From an uncultured Prevotella sp. (GTDB lineage Bacteria; Bacteroidota; Bacteroidia; Bacteroidales; Bacteroidaceae), in NCBI GenBank assembly GCA_938018155.1, contig CALIIG010000331.1:1-12047 (forward strand): DNA of 12,047 bases, read 5' to 3'. A model generated the notes under the pieces. It worked only from the letters and a program-made list of their open reading frames with translations, did no database searches and had not been told where the DNA came from. The position numbers and the translations under genes are program-made. Shown piece after piece: positions 7,516 to 12,047 of the stretch (its first letter is position 1; each line of letters opens with the position of its first letter).

Positions 7516-7591
7516 ATTGAAATTTAACTATATATATTGCTTATCATCTTTAGATAAACAAATGTTTAATATGTTTTACTTATTATTATCT

Positions 7592-8179
7592 TCAATGATT
7601 CCACGCATTGTTCAAATTTTCTTCGATGTATGTGTTATCCTTATAGAGAAAAACTTTATGTTCAACATTAAATCTAAATCCCTTTATTTTACTTCGCTCC
7701 TCCCAGATAGTAGGTGATGTGGCAATGAAATCTTTGTATAATATAGCCAATAGTCTTCTGTCGGTATCATCTAATTTCAAATATGTTCTGGTTTTATTTG
7801 AACGTGGATTCAGAATAACTATATCGCCCCATACATCAAATAAATAGGTATATCCCTTATAAATACAGAATCTTGTTGGTTTATATGCTTCATAAGGATA
7901 TTCTTTATGTTGATTAAGGGCTTTGAATTTATTTTGATACGTAAATTCCCAAGCACCATAATCCCCGACATTCATCGGACATATTTCTCCGTTATAATAA
8001 ATATATGCTTCTGCAATTTCCTTTATTTTTGTGGGCCTGTTTTCTTTATATTCCCAGTATTTCCGATCAAATGTCTTCCATATTTCTTCTTTGGTCATCA
8101 ACTTTGCCTGGTGTTTTGGCTGACATTTACCTAAGAGTAGGAAAAATAAAACAAATAAAATAGCTATAATCAACACCAT
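7592..8179 (-). CDS. Unrecognised protein with an N-terminal membrane segment
   Basis: I do not recognise this 195-residue protein. Residues 2-17 are a continuous hydrophobic stretch (VLIIAILFVLFFLLLG), followed by K18 and a run with several basic residues. C19 is preceded by GK, so it is not a good lipobox. With no positive charge before the segment and several after it, the positive-inside rule favours an N-out anchor with a cytoplasmic domain; an unusual signal peptide is the alternative. The body is rich in Tyr, Trp, Lys and Asp, with an apparent beta-rich middle (YIYYNG, WEFTYQNKF, FCIYKGYTYLFDVWGDIVIL, 105-123) and a helical stretch (DDTDRRLLAILYKDF, 137-151). It starts 11 nt after the radA stop, so it is almost surely in the radA transcript. 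The ATG at 8179 is the only sensible start. Confidence 0.75.
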   Translation of the reverse strand: MVLIIAILFVLFFLLLGKCQPKHQAKLMTKEEIWKTFDRKYWEYKENRPTKIKEIAEAYIYYNGEICPMNVGDYGAWEFTYQNKFKALNQHKEYPYEAYKPTRFCIYKGYTYLFDVWGDIVILNPRSNKTRTYLKLDDTDRRLLAILYKDFIATSPTIWEERSKIKGFRFNVEHKVFLYKDNTYIEENLNNAWNH

Positions 8180-8190
8180 TGTTTAATGTT

Positions 8191-9609
8191 TTATCCAAAG
8201 AGAACTCTCAGGGCTTCTTCCACTTTCCTAACAGGATGTAGTTCTATTTTATATTTGTCAGGAGCAATATTTCGCATATGATATGCGGGAATAAGAATTT
8301 GTTCAAATCCTAATTTCTCAGCTTCTGCAATGCGTTGCTCAACCCTACTAACTGGCCTAACTTCACCGCTTAGTCCCACTTCGCCACACATACACCACCC
8401 ATTCTCAATAGGAGTATCTACATTACTCGATAATACAGCAGCAATAACGCTTAGGTCCATTGCCATATCTGTTACCCTTAATCCTCCTGCAATGTTGAGG
8501 AATACGTCTTTTTGCATCAACTTAAATCCAACTCTCTTTTCGAGAACAGCCAATAACATGTTTAGCCTACGCTGATCAAAGCCTGTTGCTGAACGTTGTG
8601 GCGTACCATAAGCTGCCGATGAAACCAATGCCTGCGTTTCTACCAGGAAGGGTCTTACACCTTCAATCGTTGACGAAATCGCTATTCCTGACAACCCTTC
8701 ATGGTCTTGTGTGAGCAACAATTCGGAAGGATTTGATACCTGACGCAATCCATTTCCCTTCATCTCATAAATACCAAGCTCTGATGTACTGCCAAACCGG
8801 TTCTTAATACTTCTTAGTATTCGGTACATGTAATGCTGGTCACCTTCAAATTGAATGACTGTATCAACGATGTGTTCCAATATTTTAGGTCCTGCCAGTG
8901 TTCCCTCCTTATTAATATGTCCGATTAGAATAACAGGAACATTGCTGTTTTTTGCAAAGTGAAGCAGAGAGGCAGCGCATTCTCTTACTTGCGGAATACT
9001 TCCAGGTGAAGAATCTACGGTTTCTGTTGATATGGTTTGTATCGAATCGATAATCATCAGTTCGGGTTTTATTTCCTGAACATATCCGTAAATATTTTCT
9101 AAAGAGGTTTCGCAAAGAACAAACACATTGTCGGACATTCCCTTCTCACCATCAGCGAGAAGCCTTTCTGCACGTTTTTTAATTTGATGTGCACTCTCTT
9201 CGCCCGATACATATAAAATACGTTTGTCGTGTATGCTGACAATAGTTTGTAAGGTAAGCGTCGACTTACCAATACCTGGTTCTCCACCAAGCAAGACAAG
9301 ACTTCCCGGAACCAATCCTCCTCCTAACACACGGTTTAGCTCATTGTCAGGTGTGATAATTCGGGCACCTTCTTGTGATGATATTTCCTGTAATTTTAAT
9401 GGTCGGTTATCAGAATTTGACAGCCCCCTTAAAGACATAGAGGATTGTAGCGAACGTACGGCACTCCTTGCATTGTTTGTATTATAATCGGGAGCGACCT
9501 TTATTTGTTTAAAACTATCCCATTCTCCACATGAAGGACACTTACCGAGCCATTTCGTTGATTCGTATCCGCAGTTGCTGCAGACAAACATTGTCTTGTC
9601 TTTTGCCAT
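8191..9609 (-). CDS. radA: DNA repair protein RadA (Sms)
   Basis: This 472-residue RecA-like ATPase helps process branched recombination intermediates by driving branch migration. The domains are in canonical order. A zinc finger has C10, C13, C24 and C27 (CSNCG and CPSCGEW). The RecA-type ATPase has Walker A GEPGIGKST (109-117), Walker B LMIIDS (184-189, D188) and the RadA-specific KNRFG (269-273). A C-terminal Lon-protease-like domain spans about 285-472 and includes GEVGLSGEVRPVSRVEQRI (409-427). The frame stays open upstream to 9732, but the extra 41 residues would cross the promoter and overlap the divergent gene. MAKDKTMFVCSNCG at 9609 is the family N-terminus. Length is normal (E. coli RadA is 460). 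The gene has a well-formed promoter and leads a probable operon with the 195-residue unknown and perhaps queC. Confidence 0.96.
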   Translation of the reverse strand: MAKDKTMFVCSNCGYESTKWLGKCPSCGEWDSFKQIKVAPDYNTNNARSAVRSLQSSMSLRGLSNSDNRPLKLQEISSQEGARIITPDNELNRVLGGGLVPGSLVLLGGEPGIGKSTLTLQTIVSIHDKRILYVSGEESAHQIKKRAERLLADGEKGMSDNVFVLCETSLENIYGYVQEIKPELMIIDSIQTISTETVDSSPGSIPQVRECAASLLHFAKNSNVPVILIGHINKEGTLAGPKILEHIVDTVIQFEGDQHYMYRILRSIKNRFGSTSELGIYEMKGNGLRQVSNPSELLLTQDHEGLSGIAISSTIEGVRPFLVETQALVSSAAYGTPQRSATGFDQRRLNMLLAVLEKRVGFKLMQKDVFLNIAGGLRVTDMAMDLSVIAAVLSSNVDTPIENGWCMCGEVGLSGEVRPVSRVEQRIAEAEKLGFEQILIPAYHMRNIAPDKYKIELHPVRKVEEALRVLFG

Positions 9610-9646
9610 GTTTACGCGAGATTGTTTTGTGATATGACATTCCTTG

Positions 9647-9677
9647 CAAAAGTAATAAAAAATATCATTATTGCAAA
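9647..9677 (-). promoter_or_regulatory. Promoter of radA
   Basis: On the minus strand TACTTTTG (9654-9647) is an exact -7 element. TTTG (9677-9674) lies 19 nt upstream, an ideal -33 spacing. The predicted start near 9640 leaves a leader of about 30 nt. It faces a promoter for the lipoprotein gene within the same 92-nt intergenic region. Confidence 0.75.
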
Positions 9678-9686
9678 AAAACTTGT

Positions 9687-9694
9687 TATCTTTG
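9687..9694 (+). promoter_or_regulatory. -7 element of the lipoprotein gene promoter
   Basis: TATCTTTG matches TAnnTTTG and ends only 7 nt before the ATG at 9702, so transcription should start at or next to the start codon. No TTG lies at the usual -33 distance; the nearest (9671-9673) is only 13 nt upstream. Confidence 0.55.
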
Positions 9695-9701
9695 CAAGGC
9701 A

Positions 9702-10622
9702 ATGAATAAGATTTGTGTATTTTTTTTAACATTCAGTTTCCTTTTGTTATTCTTTTCCTGCGGACAAAGTTACAAGGAAAAGCAACAAACATTTCGTGCT
9801 CAGCAAGCAGAGATGGTACGTGCCGATTCTGCAGCGTTGAAAATAGCTACAGTGCCCACGATGGATTGTTTGCCTATTTTTCTTGCTATTGAAGACAGTG
9901 CCTTTGTAAAAGCAGGAATAAATGTTCGTATCAAACGCTGTAATGCACAATTAGATGAGGATACACTCGTTGCAGGAGGCCATGTAGAAGGCTTCGTAAC
10001 CGATCTTTTCCGTGCCGAACGATTACAGCGTCATGGTACGCCTCTGAAATATATTGCAGCAACAAATGCTTATTGGTTGCTTATTGTCAATAAGAAATCA
10101 CGTGTACATGAAATTAAACAGTTATCCGATAAGATGATAGCGATGACTCGTTTTTCGGCTACTGATTATTTATCCAACCTTGCAATCGATAGTGCCAAGC
10201 CTAAAAGCGATGTTTATCGTATACAGATAAACAATGTCTTTACGCGTTTAAAAATGCTGCTTAATAACGAAATGGATGCCATGTTATTACCTGAGCCGCA
10301 GGCAACCGCTGCTATGATTAATAATAATGTGGTTTTAATGGATAGTCGTAAAAAAAATATTTTTCCGGGCGTTATAGCTTTCCGTGCTAATGCCCTGAAA
10401 GTAAAAGACCGACGTCGTCAGCTAAAAATATTTATGGATGTTTATAATAAAATGTGCGATTCTTTAAATCAGAAAGGGGTAAAAGCCTTTTCTGCTATTA
10501 TTACCAAATACATGGGGGCTGATGAAAAGACAATAGCAGCTCTCCCGGCGTTCCGTTATCAGCATACAACACTTCCACGACAGCGTGATATTAATATAGC
10601 CAGGCGTTGGGAAAAACAATAA
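9702..10622 (+). CDS. Lipoprotein resembling ABC-transporter substrate-binding proteins (SsuA/TauA/NMT1-like)
   Basis: This 306-residue protein begins with a lipoprotein signal, MNKICVFFLTFSFLLLFFSC, with C20 as the likely lipidated cysteine; the residues before it (LFFS) are a loose Bacteroidota-style lipobox. The mature part resembles the two-lobed periplasmic-binding fold used for sulfonates, taurine or thiamine precursors. It has a first strand, LKIATVPTMDCLPIFLAIEDS (47-67), then AFVKAGINVRI, a mid-protein KYIAATNAYWLLIVNKKS, and NNEMDAMLLPEP, where a hinge and ligand contacts usually lie. The fold call rests on this pattern; no substrate can be named. No permease or ATPase gene is adjacent. 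The next gene, 18 nt downstream, is a large cytoplasmic repeat-type protein in the same probable operon. An 8-T run (9720-9727) lies in the signal-peptide codons. The start codon is nearly at the predicted transcription start. Confidence 0.8.
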   Translation: MNKICVFFLTFSFLLLFFSCGQSYKEKQQTFRAQQAEMVRADSAALKIATVPTMDCLPIFLAIEDSAFVKAGINVRIKRCNAQLDEDTLVAGGHVEGFVTDLFRAERLQRHGTPLKYIAATNAYWLLIVNKKSRVHEIKQLSDKMIAMTRFSATDYLSNLAIDSAKPKSDVYRIQINNVFTRLKMLLNNEMDAMLLPEPQATAAMINNNVVLMDSRKKNIFPGVIAFRANALKVKDRRRQLKIFMDVYNKMCDSLNQKGVKAFSAIITKYMGADEKTIAALPAFRYQHTTLPRQRDINIARRWEKQ

Positions 10623-10640
10623 ATATAGTTTTCTTTTTTC

Positions 10641-12047
10641 ATGGAACATTCAACACATCTTTCTGGCAATATAAGTTGGCAAGATTTGCTTCGTCACATT
10701 AAATCGCTTAAAAATCAAATAAAAAAAAGCCAATCTCTTGGTAGTATTCTGGCTGCTGTAAAAGCATCTGTTATTCCATCTTCTCCTGCTTTTATTGAGA
10801 CATTCGATGCTATTGAAGATGATTATAAGTTGATGATGCAATATTTGCTCACAGGAATGGATGATCCTGAGAGAAATGAGCTTTATTCCCGACTTATTTC
10901 CCGAACATATAAGCTGCTTGCCAATATCGAGCTTTATGTTCAATTATATAATAACCCCGATGCAAATTCGTTGTTAACGGCTCATGTTAAGGAGATTGAT
11001 GTCAACGATATTCGTAATAAAATGGAAGGATATGTGTCTGATGTTGCAATGCTTTCGCTTGTCCCCAAAGAACAACAAAATGAAGAACTAAAGCTGTTAT
11101 CCAACAATCACCAGCAATTTTTGTCAGAAATATTTCTTGATATTATTGGATCAAAGCAATGGAGTCATGAGTTAGCTTCTGATATGCTCTCGTTAATTCT
11201 TTCCCCGACCATTGATATTATTGATGCGCAATTGCTTGTTTCTGCCATCATGATGTCGGGTTTGTTTGTAATGGATGCAGAGAAAGTATGGACATTAATA
11301 TGTATTTATGAGCAGTCTCTGAATGACAAGCTCCGACAACGTGCTCTTGTAGGTTGGGCTTTCTGTTTGGATAAGGATAATTTATGGTCAATTGAAGCCT
11401 TACACCAAAAGCTTAACGATTTATTTATTCGTGAGGAAGTTCGTGACGAGTTGCTTGAATTACAAATGCAAATCGTATATTGTCAGAATGCAGAACGTGA
11501 CGAAGAGCGTATTAAAAAAGAGGTGATGCCTACTTTATTGAATAATCAAAGCTATGAAATTACAAAGTTTGGGATAAAGGAGAAAGACGATATGTCGCTT
11601 GAAGATATTCTGCATCCTGATCATGAAGAGCGTAAAATGGAGGAGCTTGAAAGTGGTATCCAGAAAATTGTAGATATGCAACGTCAGGGAGCTGATATTT
11701 ATTTCGGTGGCTTTTCAAAGATGAAACGTTTTAGTTTCTTCTACACTTTTGCCAACTGGTTTATGCCTTTTTATTCTGATCACCCCCAACTTCAGCATTT
11801 ATCTGCCGAATTTATGGATTCGTCTTACATGAAGAAGATGTTCGAAAAGGGCCCGTTTTGCGATTCAGATAAATATAGTTTTGTTCTTGGTCTGTCGTCA
11901 GTATTCAATCAGTTACCAGCTAACATCCGTGAAATGCTTAAGAATGGTGAGGCTTCACTGGGCATAGTTGGTAGTGATAGTGTACAGGACGTAACACCAG
12001 CTTACTACCGTCGGCTTTACTTACAGGATTTATACCGTTTCTTTAAA
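10641..12047 (+). CDS. Large helical cytoplasmic protein, probably a Bacteroidales TPR-type protein (5' part; runs off the right edge)
   Basis: The ATG at 10641 opens a frame with no stop to the window end, giving 469 residues. There is no signal peptide. The sequence is strongly alpha-helical and acidic, with paired amphipathic helices reminiscent of TPR-like repeats (for example around residues 180-270). The segment GADIYFGGFSKMKRFSFFY (350-368) followed by NWFMPFYSDHPQL is, as I recall, a hallmark of Bacteroidales proteins annotated only as tetratricopeptide-repeat proteins of roughly 700 or more residues; I could not verify this here. The function is unknown. It follows the substrate-binding-like lipoprotein by 18 nt without an intervening promoter or terminator, so the two are probably co-transcribed. 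An A8 run (10721-10728) lies at codons 27-30. The start is the first ATG after the upstream stop and gives a typical soluble N-terminus, MEHSTHLSGNISWQDLL. Confidence 0.75.
   Translation, partial: MEHSTHLSGNISWQDLLRHIKSLKNQIKKSQSLGSILAAVKASVIPSSPAFIETFDAIEDDYKLMMQYLLTGMDDPERNELYSRLISRTYKLLANIELYVQLYNNPDANSLLTAHVKEIDVNDIRNKMEGYVSDVAMLSLVPKEQQNEELKLLSNNHQQFLSEIFLDIIGSKQWSHELASDMLSLILSPTIDIIDAQLLVSAIMMSGLFVMDAEKVWTLICIYEQSLNDKLRQRALVGWAFCLDKDNLWSIEALHQKLNDLFIREEVRDELLELQMQIVYCQNAERDEERIKKEVMPTLLNNQSYEITKFGIKEKDDMSLEDILHPDHEERKMEELESGIQKIVDMQRQGADIYFGGFSKMKRFSFFYTFANWFMPFYSDHPQLQHLSAEFMDSSYMKKMFEKGPFCDSDKYSFVLGLSSVFNQLPANIREMLKNGEASLGIVGSDSVQDVTPAYYRRLYLQDLYRFFK

Larger units (their letters stand above)
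9642..9699. repeat. Inverted repeat bracketing the radA/lipoprotein divergent promoters
   Basis: CCTTGCAAA (9642-9650) and TTTGCAAGG (9691-9699) are perfect 9-bp inverted copies. Each lies over the -7/+1 region of one of the two divergent promoters. A third TTGCAA sits between them at 9671-9676. Part of the match follows from both promoters ending in TTTG-C, but the additional AAGG/CCTT is not required by that. Confidence 0.45.

Noticed and set aside
7516..7591. preQ1 riboswitch ahead of queC
   Set aside because: I found no preQ1-aptamer core motif; only a weak TTATC/GATAA dyad is present in this AT-rich gap.
8117..8134. Lipoprotein signal in the 195-residue unknown protein
   Set aside because: The residue before C19 is lysine (LGKC), which does not fit a lipobox; an uncleaved anchor fits better.
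9610..9732. N-terminal extension of RadA by 41 residues
   Set aside because: It crosses both divergent promoters and overlaps the lipoprotein gene; family N-termini match the ATG at 9609.
10650..10943. Minus-strand open frame of 97 codons
   Set aside because: It is antisense to the long open frame from 10641, with no promoter and no recognisable product.
1..12047. CRISPR arrays, insertion sequences, prophage genes, tRNA or rRNA genes
   Set aside because: No spaced direct repeats, transposase or integrase motifs, terminal inverted repeats, or RNA-gene sequences were seen on either strand.

Overview
The window reads as chromosomal DNA of a Bacteroidales bacterium, most likely Prevotellaceae (Prevotella or a close relative). 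Three things point there. Almost every intergenic start region carries the Bacteroidota sigma -7 element TAnnTTTG, with no clear Shine-Dalgarno sequences. One gene encodes a type IX secretion plug protein, a family confined to this phylum. The protein sequences of the housekeeping genes also look Bacteroidales. The genus is inference. I see no phage, insertion sequence, CRISPR array, tRNA or rRNA, and no gene-free stretch longer than about 190 bases.

Layout. 1-817 (minus) is the N-terminal aspartokinase part of a gene that runs off the left edge, probably bifunctional thrA. A divergent promoter region (818-1008) separates it from a COG2509-type FAD-dependent dehydrogenase (1009-2604, plus). 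Next is pyruvate kinase pyk (2661-4103, plus) with its own promoter. pyk converges on, and overlaps by 25 bp, the type IX secretion plug-family gene (4079-5314, minus). Upstream of that lies phosphoglycerate kinase pgk (5416-6669, minus), which ends in a strong terminator hairpin. Further right are queC (6859-7515, minus), an unrecognised single-membrane-segment protein (7592-8179, minus) and radA (8191-9609, minus). The order radA, unknown, queC looks like one transcription unit. radA is divergent from a lipoprotein resembling ABC-transporter substrate-binding proteins (9702-10622, plus). That gene is followed 18 nt later by a large cytoplasmic, probably TPR-type, protein that runs off the right edge (10641-12047, plus).

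How the genes relate. Most are core functions: aspartate-family amino acid synthesis, both ATP-forming steps of lower glycolysis (pgk and pyk, in separate units), queuosine precursor synthesis and recombinational repair. The less ordinary parts are the plug protein wedged between the two glycolytic kinases, the orphan substrate-binding lipoprotein paired with a Bacteroidales-type repeat protein, and the unknown protein in the radA unit.

I found no convincing new multi-gene system. The best leads are the lipoprotein/TPR pair with its near-leaderless start and matching 8-nt homopolymers, the dyad over the pyk promoter, the lost K+-ligand serine in pyruvate kinase, and the overlapping pyk/plug gene ends with a terminator-like hairpin inside antisense coding sequence.
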